This document shows, in pieces, positions 1-11,715 of a stretch of DNA of 64,000 bases. Each line of letters starts with the position of its first letter. Within the stretch, counting starts at the first letter, position 1. Position numbers and translations under genes: made by a program. The stretch is from assembly GCF_023091745.1 (NCBI RefSeq), contig NC_068912.1, forward strand, positions 60,602,567 through 60,666,566, in the 5' to 3' direction. The DNA comes from Budorcas taxicolor. Lineage: Eukaryota > Chordata > Mammalia > Artiodactyla > Bovidae. A model generated the notes under the pieces. That model saw only the letters and a list, made by a program, of their open reading frames with translations. It ran no database searches and was not told the origin of the DNA.

Positions 1-245
1 GGAAAGGCCATGAATATTCAGTCAGAAGCAGCTCAGAGCATACTTGGTTTAACTGTAGTTGACATTCTAAAGCTGGCTTCCATATGTAAATGCTAAGAAA
101 TGACTAGTAGCATCCTTTCTTTTTCACACAAGGATCAGTTTTAAGAGCAGGTAGAGCATGATTGAATATTACAAAAACCGAGATAAAAGAAGGCAGAGCT
201 GGAGCTCTGTGAAAACCAATGTCTAGTAATGAATGTCACATTCTC
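1..245. other. Unassigned non-coding stretch
   Basis: AT-rich sequence with no ORF of note and no repeat family that I recognise. It runs up to the poly-T start of an L1 3' end. Confidence 0.5.
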
Positions 246-249
246 CATT

Positions 250-350
250 CTTTCTTTTTTTTTTTAATTTTTATTTTTACTTTATTTTACTTTACAATAC
301 TGTATTGGTTTTGTCATACATTGACATAAATCTGCCACGGGTGTACATGC
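250..350 (-). mobile_element. Ruminant L1 3' end, short 5'-truncated copy
   Basis: Read on the minus strand this is the terminal part of the ruminant L1 3' UTR followed by an A-rich tail, which appears on the plus strand as a T-rich run at about 252-290. The same 3' UTR wording recurs at 8900-8945, where it is attached to recognisable L1 ORF2. No target-site duplication was clear. The right boundary is approximate. Confidence 0.65.
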
Positions 351-559
351 ATTTTTTTAATGTGTCAAATATAGTAAGTAAGCATGTGGTTCTAAGAAAA
401 AGTTATACTAAGAGTTTTGTTTTATTTTGGCTATAAAGATCTTCAAATCAGTACCAACATTTCTATAAAATAAAGAACCGCTGAGATCCAGAAATTTAAG
501 AGGACTAGAAAAAGAGGCCAAAATAAAGACTAAGTCATGCTCTGGTCAGAGATGGAATT

Positions 560-1310
560 CATATTTGAATATTTTTAAAACAGCTCTATTGAGATAAAAT
601 TCACATAGCCAGGTCACCCATTTAACATTTACAGTCAAATGAATTTTAGAATATACACAGAATTTGCAAACATCACCATTCCATGATCTAATTGTATACT
701 GTTATCACTCAAAAAGAGACTTTTGCATTCATTAGCAGTTATTCTCCATGCCCTGTCCTAGCTCTAGACAACCTCTAGATTTGCCTGTTCTGAGCATTTT
801 ATATAAATGGAATCATAAAGTATGTGGTCTTTTGTGATTATCTTCTTTCACTTAGCATAATGTTTTCAAGACCCCTATGGTGTCACATGTATTTGTACTT
901 TACTCCTTTTATTGCTAAATAATATTCCATTGTATGAATGTACCAATATTCTTATTCATTCATCAGTTGATGAATATTTTGAGTTGGTTCCACTATTAAG
1001 CCATTTGTGTGATGCTCTTATGAACATTTGTGCACACACTTTTGCACGGTTCTAGGCTTTTATTTTGCATTGATATATATGCTATGATTAACATTTCAGT
1101 GAACTGCTAAAATGTTTTCAATGTGGCTGCTCCATTTTACATTCTTACCAGCAACATGTGAAGACCCTAATTTCTCTGCATTCTAGCTAACATTATTACT
1201 GTCTTTGACTGTAGTCATCCTGTTGGGAATGAAGTGATATCTCATTGCAGTATTGATTTGCATTTTCCTATATGTTTATATTTAAAATCTGTTGAATCAA
1301 TCTCTTTATT
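560..1310 (-). mobile_element. Old L1 (L1M-type) 3' region
   Basis: On the minus strand this resembles the 3' end of ORF2 and the 3' UTR of old mammalian L1. On the plus strand I see the antisense of the familiar L1 landmarks in order: small-island wording near 560-620, the antisense of the tyrosine-rich C-terminal ORF2 region near 900-990, and the block ending with the bases read as 'tctcattgcag..ttgatttgcatt' near 1240-1265. It is heavily substituted and has no open frame. The young BovB at 1353 inserted just beyond its 5' edge. Confidence 0.7.
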
Positions 1311-1342
1311 TAGGATATATTTCACATTAAAAAAAATCTTGT

Positions 1343-1352
1343 AAAGCTTTGT
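1343..1352 (+). repeat. Left target-site duplication of BovB copy 1
   Basis: The 10 bases aaagctttgt here are repeated exactly at 3499-3508, on the other side of the BovB element. Confidence 0.7.
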
Positions 1353-3498
1353 AACAAAAACAAGACCGGGATCTGACTGTGGCTCAGATCATGAACTCCT
1401 TATTAACAAATTCAGACTTAAATTGAAGAAAGTAGGGAAAACCACTAGACCATTCAGGTATGACCTAAATCAAATCCCTTATGATTATACAGTGGAAGAA
1501 ATAGATTTAAGGGCCTAGATCTGATAGATAGAGTGCCTGATGAACTATGGAATGAGGTTTGTGACGTTGTACAGGAGACAGGGATCAAGACCATCCCCAT
1601 GGAAAAGAAATGCAAAAAAGCAAAATGGCTGTCTGGGGAGGGCTTACAAATAGCTGTGAAAAGAAAAGAAGCAAAAAGCAAAGGAGAAAAGGAAAGATAT
1701 AAGCATCTGAATGCAGAGTTCCAAAGAATAGCAAGAAGAGATAAGAAAGCCTTCCTCAGTGATCAATGCAAAGAAATAGAGGAAAACAACAGAATGGGAA
1801 AGACTAGAGATTTCTTCAAGAAAATTAAAGATACCAAGGGAACATTTAATGCAAAGATGTGCTTGATAAAGGACAGAAATGGTATGGACCTAACAGAAGC
1901 AGAAAGTATTAAGAAGAGGTGGCAAGAATATACAGAAGAACTGTACAAAAAAGAGCTTCACGACCCAGATAATCACAATGGTGTGATCACTCACCTAGAG
2001 CCAGACATCCTGGAATGTGAAGTCAAGTGGCCCTTAGAAAGCATCACTATGAACAAAGCTAGTGGAGGTGATGGAATTCCAGTTGAACTATTTCAAATCC
2101 TAAAAGATGATGCTGTGAAAGTGCTGCACTCAATATGCCAGCATATTTGGAAAACTCAGCAGTGACCACAGGACTGGAAAAGGTCAATTTTCATTCCAAT
2201 CCCAAAGAAAGGCAATGCCAAAGAATGCTCAAACTACTGCACAATTGCACTCATCTCACATGCTGGTAAAGTAATGCCCAAAAATCTCCAAGCTAGGCTT
2301 CATCAATACATGAACCATGAACTCTCTGATGTTCAAGCTGGTTTTCGAAAAGGCAGAGAAACCAGAGATCAAATTGCCAACATCCACTGGATCATGGAAA
2401 AAGCAAGAGAGTTCCAGAAAAATATCTATTTCTGCTTTATTGACTATGCCAAAGCCTTTGACTGTGAGGATCACAATAAACTGTAGAAAATTCTGAAAGA
2501 GATGGGAATACCAGACCACCTGACCAGCCTCTTAAGAAATCTGTATGCAGGTCAGGAAGCAACAGTTAGAACTGGCCATGGAACAACAGACTGGCTCCAA
2601 ATAGGAAAAGGAGTATGTCAAGGGTGTATATTGTCACCCTGCATATTTAACTTCTATGCAGAGTACATCATGAGAAACGCTGGGCTGGAAGAAACACAAG
2701 CTGGAATCAAGATTGCTAGGAGAAATATCAATAACCTCAGATATGCAGATGACACCACCCTTATGGCAGAAAGTGAAGAGGAACTAAAAAGCCTCTTGAT
2801 GAAAGTGAAAGTGGAGAGTGATAAAGTTGGCTTAAAGCTCAACATTCAGAAAACGAAGATCATGGCATCCGGTCCTATCACTTCATGGGAAATAGTTTTA
2901 TTTTTTTGGGCTCCAAAATCACTGTAGATGGTGACTGCAGCCATGAAATTAAAAGACACTTACTCCTTGGAAGAAAAGTTATGACCAACCTAGATAGCAT
3001 ATTCAAAAGCAGAGACATTACTTTGCTGACTAAGGTCTGTCTAGTCAAGGCTATGATTTTTCCAGTAGTCATGTATGGATGTGAGAGTTGGACTGTGAAG
3101 AAGGCTGAGCGCCAAAGAATTGATGCTTTTGAACTGTGGTGTTGGAGAAGACTCTTGAGAGTCCCTTGGACTGCAAGGAGATCCAACCTGTCCATTCTGA
3201 AGGACATTAGCCCTGGGATTTCTTTGGAAGGAATGATGCTAAAGCTGAAACTCCAGTACTTTGGCCACCTCATGCGAAGAGTTGACTCATTGGAAAAGAC
3301 TCTGATGCTGGGAGGGATTGGGGGCTGGAGGAGAAGGGGACGATAGAGGATAAGATGGCTGGATGGCGTCACTGCCTCGATGGACGTGAGTCTGAGTGAA
3401 CTCCAGGAGTTGGAGATGGACAGGGAGTCCTGGTGTACTGCGATTCATGTGGTTGCAAAGAGTCAGACACCACTGAGCGACTGAACTGAACCGAACTG
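1353..3498 (+). mobile_element. BovB (RTE-type LINE), 5'-truncated copy 1
   Basis: BovB encodes a single protein with an apurinic-like endonuclease and a reverse transcriptase that copies its RNA into a nicked target. This copy starts inside the last endonuclease motif (Ser-Asp-His near 1377-1395) and keeps the linker, the reverse transcriptase and the C-terminal domain. It ends in the typical tail made of repeats of about five bases (ctgaa) at 3478-3498. It is flanked by a 10-bp duplication, so truncation occurred at integration. The full element is about 3.2-3.4 kb, so roughly 1 kb of 5' sequence is missing. The coding frame is broken (see the pseudogene entry). Confidence 0.9.
1533..3346 (+). 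pseudogene. Decayed BovB reverse transcriptase ORF, copy 1
   Basis: One reading frame runs through 1533-2165, 2274-2486 and 2502-2927 and carries the polymerase core. Finger residues IPIPKKGNAKE lie near 2190-2225. Motif A, FIDYAKAFD, is near 2437-2463. Motif B, GVCQGCILSP, is near 2611-2640. The catalytic motif C, YADD, is near 2740-2752. Two Trp codons have become stops, tga at 2163-2165 and tag at 2484-2486. Relative to other BovB copies in this window, a deletion of about 28 bases near 2892 then shifts the frame. The C-terminal domain with CESW and WCWRRLLRVPW continues in another frame (2885-3346). The element cannot make a full-length protein. Confidence 0.85.
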
Positions 3499-3508
3499 AA
3501 AGCTTTGT
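3499..3508 (+). repeat. Right target-site duplication of BovB copy 1
   Basis: An exact 10-base match to 1343-1352. Confidence 0.7.
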
Positions 3509-4160
3509 GAAAACTCTCTAGTACTACTTGTGACAAATAGTATAAAACGTAGAGGCTTCAAACATTTAGTATCTATTAGTTTGTAAATCTGTGATTTAGG
3601 CTGGGTTCAGCTAGGTGGGTCTGATCTGAGCTTACTCACATGTCTGGGGGTTGCTGATGACTGGCTCATCTAGGCTGGCTTTGACAGGACAGTCTGATTT
3701 CTTCAATTTGTCTCCTACCTCCTAGAGTAGATATGTTCTTCCCAGAAAGTGGCTGAATATCTTAAGTAGAGGTGGTGAAGTGCCTTTGTTTCTAGTACAA
3801 CTGCTTATATTTCACTAGGAAAAGCAAGTCATATGGTTACACTCAGAACCTTAAGGCAAGGAAATAAGCTTACTTCTTAAAGGGAAAAACTACAAAGTCT
3901 CATGGGAAAGGACATGAAAATCATGAGGTGGAAGCATCCAAGCCATTCAGGGCATTGGTCTTCCACATATTTTACATTATTATTAGAAGATTAAATAGCG
4001 GATTAAATGGATTAAATTGGTAGGTCAGCGACCATTGCTTCATTGATCTCCTACAGCTGGGCCACATTTGCTCTCATATTTGCCTTTGTAGAAAAATATA
4101 TTAGCTACTCTAGGGTTAAATATTTCCCTGGTAACAAAGATTCTATTTTTTAAAAAAATA
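3509..4160. other. Unassigned, possibly an old interspersed repeat
   Basis: The part at 3575-3800, with repeated 'ggctgg' and 'ggctcatct' wording, has the feel of an ancient mammalian repeat, but I could not name the family. No coding signal. Confidence 0.3.
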
Positions 4161-4161
4161 T

Positions 4162-4192
4162 TATATATATGTGTGTGTGTGTATATATATAT
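4162..4192 (+). repeat. (TA)n(TG)n(TA)n microsatellite
   Basis: Alternating ta, then tg, then ta dinucleotides over about 31 bases; visible directly. Confidence 0.85.
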
Positions 4193-6400
4193 GGCAAATG
4201 AACATCCTATTGTTTAAATATTTCTCCAGTGCAATAATGAGAACTCAGAACTAACCTAGATCAAACTGTAGCAGGCACTCTGAAATATTCTGGGAAGTGT
4301 TTAAACCTAAGATAGATGACATTATTTAAGTATTTATAAATGTCAAATCATCTGTTTTAAGAAAAGCTAATAGAATGTCTTGTAGACATTTCAGGTCTCC
4401 CCAGATTGCTCTATAATCTATTTCCATAGATTCGGCAAATGTGGGAGCAGTCATCTTATGGGTCAATACAGTGAAAAGACTCTCTGCACAGATATAGGCT
4501 TCACAGTCCATTAAGCTTCAGGTCTGCCCTGATGTGGATTCCTCTGATGTATTACTATTATATCCTATTTTTGTTGACTCAGTTACTATGTCAGCAAAAC
4601 CAAACATTTTGGCTTGTGGCCCAGCCTCGAGCTGTCCATGGAGGATATGTTTTTGCCTTTACCACCATGACAGTAATGAGCAACTGGCATTAGTTTGATT
4701 TGCATAATTGTGTGCTTCCAACTTAGACTGTGTGTCAGTAGGAGACAACTTATTGTGATGATACCCACAGCATATTATCTGTTTTGTGCTATCAGCATTT
4801 ATTTATGTAAATTCCATCATTACAAGGGGTCATTTTCCAACCTTCTACCACAAAATCACATTCTCTGCCAATAAGCAGGAAGAAAACACTGTAGCAGAAG
4901 AACTGGGTATATTTTGTCATTCACAGTTGTTGGTCAAGGAGTCAGAAAGGTTATTTTTGGTGCTTGCTTGCTTGTTTGTTTTTTTAGGCTCATTTGCTTT
5001 AAGGACTGATAGATAACATGATGATCAGAAAGTCTGTCTGTGACCATTTAGGACTCATGCCACCAAGCAAACACATTCTCTCCCTCTCTTTCTGACATAC
5101 ACATATACACACACCACAAAGAATATCCGACTCATCTAAGATGTTCTTTAAGAATAATTTATGGTCTAAAAAAATATTTTGTGTGTCCCTAGATGATAAG
5201 TCGAATGTTTTCTTTGATAAGAAGCAGAACTCCGTAATTTATTCATGCAAGAGATAAAAAGATAGAATAACTAACTAGGATATCCCACTTGTAAAAGTAT
5301 CTGAAAGAATGACTAGGAACTGTGTGGAACCTGAGGCTTTTGGAAACCAAACTTCACAACTCTGTTCGTGAAAAAAATAGCCAAGGTTAGGTGTGCATTT
5401 TGTCATTAGTGGTAAATGAGTCTCCTAGGCCTTGTTGGTGTAACTGGAGTTGTAATTTATATATTTCTTTGATACTTATCTCTAGTTAAGTGCAAAGGGA
5501 TGTCAGCACTTAACCCAACTTTAAGCAATTACAGGTAGAAGATGGGAAAAAAGAAAGGATACCCAGCAGTCAACCGTTTTAAATCAAGTTGATACCTGTC
5601 AGAAAGAACCCTGAGAAAAAGGAATATAATTAGAGTATTGCTTTATGGTGAGCTTGAAGTTCCCAGACTGGTCTGTATCAACTTCAGGCTGGTCAGAGAA
5701 GAAAAAGAACAGGGAACACAATACAATGTAAATGAAAAAATCAATTAGAAATCACACCTCACACGTGAGCCTTGTAGTGACAGCCCAGCTCACCATTCAG
5801 CTCAAAATGAACTCAGAAATGATCTTCTAAGAAGGGAAACATAAAAACCACATTTGGAAAACTTTGTAAAAAAATACATGATTTCCCTAGATATCTTTCT
5901 AAGACTCATAGCTAAATCAAGACATGACAGAAAGATATTCTACCAACCTCAAACTTCTTAGTATTATATAATAATCCTTTGAAAATGTATCCTGTCAGGT
6001 AGGTATTTTTTAGTTTTACTTTTGCTTTTACCTAATTTCTGACACTTTGGTGGGTAGAAGGGCATTGATTCACCAGAGGACGAGAGAGAGTGTTTGCTAA
6101 ACATCGTGGCATGGAGCATTCTTTCCTCCTGTGTAAGCATTTACAACTTCAACTTATAAGTAAATATTTCTCATAATTTTTTCTCAGCCTCCCCATTTCA
6201 GTTGCTTTTCTCATTATTATCCTTTACTTTATATTTTGTGTGAGGTATCTCGATATAATAAAGCATTAGAATCTCTTATCATTTTGACTTCTATTTTGAC
6301 TTCCTGTGGCGAGTGAAACTGGATCAGGAATATACAGTGATCAAGGGACAGACACCATGATGTGCTGCACAAGCAGGTGATAAGGAGAGACCAGACAGGA
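4193..6400. other. Unassigned non-coding stretch
   Basis: AT-rich single-copy-looking DNA. The ORFs here are at most about 76 codons and look like chance open frames, with no protein similarity that I recognise. No intact repeat identified. Confidence 0.5.
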
Positions 6401-6540
6401 TTTAATTCCTAGCCCTTTGTACTATTTATGTAACATTGGTCTGACTTTTCACATGTTGGCTCCTCGGTTTCCTCACTGGTAAAATGCAAGAGAGAGCTGT
6501 AAGGGTCCTTTCAGAGTGATCTTTGAAACAGCACCATGAC
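6400..6540 (+). repeat. MIR-like SINE remnant
   Basis: The string resembling 'cctcggtttcctcactggtaaaatg' (6459-6485) is the diagnostic MIR core on the plus strand. It is preceded by wording compatible with the tRNA-like 5' half. Strongly diverged. Confidence 0.5.
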
Positions 6541-8860
6541 TTCTGTTAGCATTTGCTTGAGTGCTTGCATTTGGAATAGAGCTAAGAATGGAAAAGTGAG
6601 GTTACTTGATGTTATTTCTCGTGTAGACAAATTCTCAAAGAGGGAAGAAAAGATACTCAAAGAAGCAAAGCCAGACAAATAAAACACATTCTCTTAGGAA
6701 TATCTCCTCAAAAAGAGTTCAAATAAATGACTGAGGAAAAAGGCAAAGCTGTCCGTGGAAGAAGAGCTTGGTGAAGCAAAGGTCTGGAGACCTCTTCATC
6801 TACAATAGGGAGGGACACCAAACACGTGTCAAAGGGAGAATGTAGCCTTTCTGAAGAGCCCACCATGTACTTCCACTTCATGGGAGTTGAAAGGCAAAGT
6901 GAAATGTTACCTAAAAGCCAGAGGGGCAGAATAGTAACACTTGGAAAAATAATGGCCAACACCAAAATGGAGCTAGCTGACTGAAAGATGCCGTTTAAGA
7001 AACCAAACCAAGGGAGACCCTTGTGGGCAGTTGAGCAAGAAGGGCTAAAGGGAATGACGGTAGAAGTCAGAAAGAAGTTAGTATGCTTGGCCACAGGGAC
7101 TGACAGAGGCATCTGGAAACAATGAAAGGCAGAATTTATTTTTCTCTAGAAGTTTTCTTTGAAAATAACTCTCCAGTGGAATGCAAACCATAATAACAAT
7201 ATCCTTAACATTTTACATTTTGTGTTTTAAAAACTGATCTCGGAAACAAACATAAAAATTTTGGTTTTGTTAATTAAGTATAATTGTGATTTACAAAACA
7301 ATCCTTTGTAGCTTTTCTTATTTTCATGGAGTCTTACTCCATTTAGAACAAGCCCAGGGCACAAGAAGAGAGCTTAATGAATATTTGTTCTATATTCCCT
7401 ATAGCCTCCCCTTTACTCTGCTTACCCTCTCTTGGACATATGGACATTTAATGGAAGGAATAAAACAGAAGACTCAATGATGTCTTTTCTTGGCTAATGA
7501 CAAAGGAAAAGACCCACGCTTATCATGTATAATATGTATATACTCATATCAAAGATAACATAATCAGAGGAGAGTGGCTTACAAACTACCCGATTGACTC
7601 AGCAGGTATCACCAAAATATTTGCAGGTTGCTTGGTAACCCAATTAAAAGTCGCTATTCAAATCCCAGATCATTAGTGACTGAAAATCACTATCATTTGA
7701 TGGCTCGTCTCAGTCCAGTTCTTAGGGGAGATTTTCCTACATCAAAAAACCACCAACATATTTGGCACTAATTGGCTCCCCTGATGGCAATCTTAGCCTA
7801 TAGGCCGAGAATTGAGTGGACCTGGGAGACCAAGCTATTCCCCCAGCCTGAGAGCTGGCGCTTCCCAGCATGAGCTGAAGGACATTGGTGAGTTAATATG
7901 AGAGTTTCATACAGATATTACCTGTCTTTGGACAAATTGAAATGTTCTGTATTTAAGAATTCCATGTTGGTGGCAAATTCTTTTTTTAAGGACTTTCTTA
8001 TTAAAATATATTTCTTCTCTTTCTCCCCCTCCCTCTCTATAGATGCTCTCCCAAATCTACAAAAATTAACAGAAAAATAAGAAATCTTATCATCTCAAAA
8101 TTAGAAAACTGAATTACAGACATTGATCCCACCCAAAAGTAAGGCCTAGGTTAAAAGAGAATTTTTTATTCACTAAAATTAGCAAGGTTATAGCCTTGTT
8201 ACTTTGCTGGATATGATGGGAACTTCTACAGAGATGAACAGATTTCTTGAGTATTCACATAAATGTATATGAGAGCATTATTTGAGTAATTTTCTGTTGA
8301 AAATTAGATCCTCTCTTTTTTACCTGCAAGTCTGGAAATAAGGATATATAAGATCTCTTTTTAGCTTAGGGATTGTGAATTTCCTTAGAAGATATTTCTT
8401 TACTGTTTTCTTTCTACCAATGTCTACTTTTGGTGTACTGGGACATGAGAAGTCAATTATGTTTTATCTTGGAGATTTTTAACAAAAATTCTAAACTGAC
8501 AAAACCTATTGAATGTATTGGATTGCAAAATTTTAAAAATGAATTTCTGAAGACTCCTTATAAAAAAACCAGATATATGGATAGTTGTAATTTCATTGGC
8601 TATAAAGCTAATTAAGAGGTGAGGGGCTTATTGAGTAGTATTAAGAGAGACTTTTAACATTTTTGCAACAATGAACTTTCTCAACACAGAATCAGGACTA
8701 CAAAGATATGATTCCTGAGTTGATATAGTGCACAAACTTCCATTCACTTACACATCAAAAAGATTGTATTTTGTCTTAAATTAGCTACTGAGAGTTGCAG
8801 ATCACAATAATTTCTTATCTTCCACATTCATTGTTAATAACTTTTTTGAATTGGGGCTAG
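6541..8860. other. Unassigned non-coding stretch
   Basis: The longest open frame is 134 codons (6708-7112, minus) and has no recognisable domain. It lies in A/G-rich sequence that opens the opposite frame by composition. I see no repeats that I can name and no splice-like coding structure. Confidence 0.45.
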
Positions 8861-8876
8861 AATTTTGCAATTTATT
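8861..8876 (+). repeat. Left target-site duplication of L1
   Basis: The 16 bases aattttgcaatttatt are repeated perfectly at 9606-9621. Confidence 0.9.
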
Positions 8877-9605
8877 TATTTTTTAAATTAATTACTTTAT
8901 TTATTGCATTTTACAATGTTGTATTGGTTTTGCCATACATTGACTTGAATCTGCCTTGAGTGTATATGTGTTCCCCATCCTGAATCCCCCTCCCACCTCC
9001 CTCCCCATCCCATCCCTCTGGGTCATCCCAGTGCACCAGCCCCGAGCACCCTGTATCATGCATCAAACCTGGACTGGCGATTCGTTTCACATATGATAAT
9101 TTACATGCTTCAATGCCATTCTCCCATATCATCCCTCCCTCCCCCTCTCCCACAGAGTCCAAAAGACTGTTCAATACATCTGTGTTTCTTTTGCTGTCTT
9201 GCATATAGGGTTATCATTACTTTCTTTCTAAATTCCATATATATGCGTTAATATACTGTATTGGTGTTTTTCTTTCTGGCTTACTTCACTCTGTATAACA
9301 GGTTCCAGTTTTATTCACCTCATTAGAACTGATTCAAATGCATTCTTTTTAATGGCTGAGTGATACTCCATTGTGTATATGTACCACAGCTTTCTTATCC
9401 ATTCGTCTGCTGATGGGTATCTAGGTTGCTTCCATGTCCTGGCTATTATAAACAGTGCTGCGATGAACACTGGGGTACAGGTGTCTCTTTCGATTCTGGT
9501 TTCCTTGGTGTGTATGCCCAGCAGTGGGATTTCTGGGTCATATGGCAGTTCTATTTCCAGTTTTTTAAGGGAATCTCCACACTGTTCTGTGAAAAAATAA
9601 AATAA
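8877..9605 (-). mobile_element. Ruminant L1, 5'-truncated, with ORF2 C-terminus
   Basis: On the minus strand this holds the last part of L1 ORF2, then the 3' UTR and an A-rich tail at 8877-8925. The ORF2 tail shows the family landmarks: YDPEIPLLGIH near 9500-9530, FIAALFIIARTWKQP near 9425-9470, and WIRKLWYIYTMEYHSAIKK near 9350-9405. The 16-bp perfect duplication fits target-primed reverse transcription. At the 5' junction (9588-9605) L1 homology stops and about 15 A-rich bases separate it from the duplication, which looks like untemplated filler. It is only about 0.73 kb of a 6-8 kb element, so it is inactive. Confidence 0.92.
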
Positions 9606-9621
9606 AATTTTGCAATTTATT
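9606..9621 (+). repeat. Right target-site duplication of L1
   Basis: A perfect 16-base match to 8861-8876. Confidence 0.9.
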
Positions 9622-9654
9622 TTGTGCAGGTGCTCTTTCATTCAGTTCCTTATG

Positions 9655-9866
9655 CATGCATGCTCAGTCGTGACCCCATGGACTGTAGCCCACCAGCTCC
9701 TGTGTCCATGAGATTTTCTAGGCAAGAGTACTGGAGTGAGTTGCCATTTCCTTCTCCAAGGGATCTTCTCCACCCAGGGATTGAAACCGCAGCTCCTGTG
9801 GCTCCTGCGTGGACAGGTGGATTCTTTACCACTGAGCCACCTATCGCAAAGGCTTTCTGGGGACAA
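9655..9866 (-). mobile_element. Bov-tA SINE
   Basis: This is a tRNA-derived ruminant SINE in reverse orientation. On the minus strand it opens with the tRNA-like head (box A near 9845-9830, box B near 9790-9775). The Bov-A body follows, with the 'ggcaactcactccagtactcttgcc'-type block near 9720-9750, ending in the 'gactgag'-type tail near 9660. It is mobilised in trans by BovB, whose tail it shares. Confidence 0.9.
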
Positions 9867-10960
9867 GGTACCAACTCCAGTTGATATCTATGAAAATATG
9901 TATAATCCAGTTAAATCTCATAGGCATTCAAATAGACATCTTTTATTTTCTATGGCTGCTGTGTACATGTTCATCTCACATTGGTGGAGATGATCCAGTT
10001 CTAGGAAAGGACTCAAATGTATCGTGACATCATGGAAGAGATTGTGGTGATTTCAAACCACTCTTTGGTGCATGCATGAATTCGTGGTAAAACAGAGCAG
10101 TTTACCAACAAAGTTTATAAAACATTAGTTTCAAAAGCGTTTCCAAAAAAAAATGTTTAGTGTTCAACTAATTTAGGAAATATGTTCTATACCCTTCTAT
10201 TAGGGAATCACAGACTATAATCAAGTCTTTGAGAAATCCTTATCCAAGTCTTTGAGAATGCTTGTAAGAGACAAGCATTATTTGCTTAACTTAGTGTTTT
10301 CCTACACAAATTTGGTCATACATTTATTTTTTTCTTTGACCCTATTTACTTGTATTCTAAAGAATGAAGGCTTTAATAGAGAAAGTAGGCATCCTCTGTA
10401 TCAACACCATGGGGTTTTCTAGAAAAATGTGATTCTTATTTAGTAAATTCTTTCTTGTGTTTAACTGGAATACTTGTTGCCTTCACCTATTGATTGTTAC
10501 TGTGCACCATATAGATATACAGGGAATATGAACCTTAAAGCAGTATTCCAAATATGTTATGTCAAGAGAATAATTAATTTTATTTCTATGACTCTTCTCC
10601 TGCACAATAAAAATCCTCAGTCATTTAGACATTCCTTCTATGCCTGAATTTCAGGAACATTCCCCATCTCTGAATATGTTCCAATTTACTATTAACCCTA
10701 TTACCAGCAGCACTAGAGAAGGATACAGTGTCCCAGGGGCTAGAACAGAGCAGGACAGAGGGAGACTATCACCTCCTCTTTGGAGCAGTCAATAATTTAT
10801 GTGGTTCAGATTATTTGCTTTGCTTTTGCTAAAAATGACTTGTAACAGATATCCTTTGTGCCTGGGACTGTGAATATGATTTTATGCTCATAATTTGATT
10901 ACCTTGTGGCATATTTGACCTGCAATTAGGGTGGATCTGACATAGTCACACAAAGCTTTT
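9867..10960. other. Unassigned non-coding stretch
   Basis: AT-rich DNA without notable ORFs or repeats that I can name. Confidence 0.5.
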
Positions 10961-11292
10961 TAAAAGCAGAGATCTGGTCTGTCTGCTCCCACACCAGGAA
11001 GGCAGAGATCCAAAGCAGGAGAAGGATTCAAAGAGCTGTTGGTGGCTTGATGATGGAGGTGGCCACATGGCATGGGATGTTGGTGATTATTAGTTGTTGA
11101 GAGCAGCCACTGGATGATAGATAGGAAGCCAACAGGGACCGTAGTCTTAAAACCGCAAGAAACTGGCCAAAACACATGAGTGATCTTAATTATGGATACA
11201 TTTTTAGTTCTCAAAAGAAAACTCAGTCAGGCTAACTCCTTGATTTTGGCACTGCAGGACCCTGAGCTGAAAACAGAATAACACTGGAACTG
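10960..11292 (+). repeat. Old MaLR/LTR-like repeat, left part
   Basis: Wording such as 'aaccgcaagaaactggcc' and 'gctaactccttgattttggc' (11150-11260) is typical of the 3' half of an MLT1-like LTR. It reads on into 'gaactgtgagcaaataaat...aagacactaag' at 11630-11715, on the other side of a SINE. The family assignment is tentative. Confidence 0.45.
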
Positions 11293-11302
11293 ATTTCTGA
11301 GT

Positions 11303-11622
11303 TGGGTGCAAGTGAAAGTCCTTCAGCCCTGTATGACTCTTTGCAATCCCATGGCCTGTAGTCCCTGGAATTCTCCAGGCCAGAATACTGGAGGGGATCA
11401 CCTTTCACTTCTCCAGAGGATCTTTCCAACCCACGGATCAAATCCAGGTCTCTTGTATTGCAGGCAGATTCTTTACCAGCTGAGGCACAAGGGGAAGCCC
11501 AAAAATATTGGAGTGGGTAGCCTATCCCTTCTCCAGTGGATCTTCCCAATCCGGGAATCTAACCAGGGTCTCCTGCATTGCAGTAAGATTCTTTACCAAT
11601 TGAGCTATCAGGGAAGCCCCAT
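11303..11622 (-). mobile_element. Bov-tA SINE with duplicated tRNA-like head
   Basis: On the minus strand the element begins with a tRNA-like head plus a partial body (11622-11512), then a second head plus full body (11511-11303). Both heads carry the 'aagaatctgcctgcaat' and 'gggttcgatccc'-type boxes. A short duplication, tctgagtt, occurs at about 11294-11301 and 11624-11631, so the dimer moved as one unit. It splits an MLT1-like LTR. The same double-head form recurs at 20090-20390. Confidence 0.85.
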
Positions 11623-11631
11623 CTGAGTTAG

Positions 11632-11715
11632 AACTGTGAGCAAATAAATGGATATTTTTAAGACACTAAGTTTGTAGTAATTTGTTACACAGCAATAGAA
11701 AACTAATACATCTAA
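11632..11715 (+). repeat. Old MaLR/LTR-like repeat, right part
   Basis: The pattern 'aagacactaagtttgtagtaatttgttac...aaaactaatac' is the usual 3' end of MLT1-like LTRs and continues the repeat seen left of the SINE. Confidence 0.5.

Noticed and set aside
6708..7112. 134-codon minus-strand open frame as a possible gene
   Set aside because: No recognisable domain, no supporting splice or promoter context, and purine-rich composition on the opposite strand readily opens such frames.
9655..9866. Functional tRNA genes at the SINE heads
   Set aside because: The box A/B-like words belong to Bov-tA SINEs. No cloverleaf with an intact acceptor stem and anticodon arm was apparent, and the heads are continuous with the Bov-A body.
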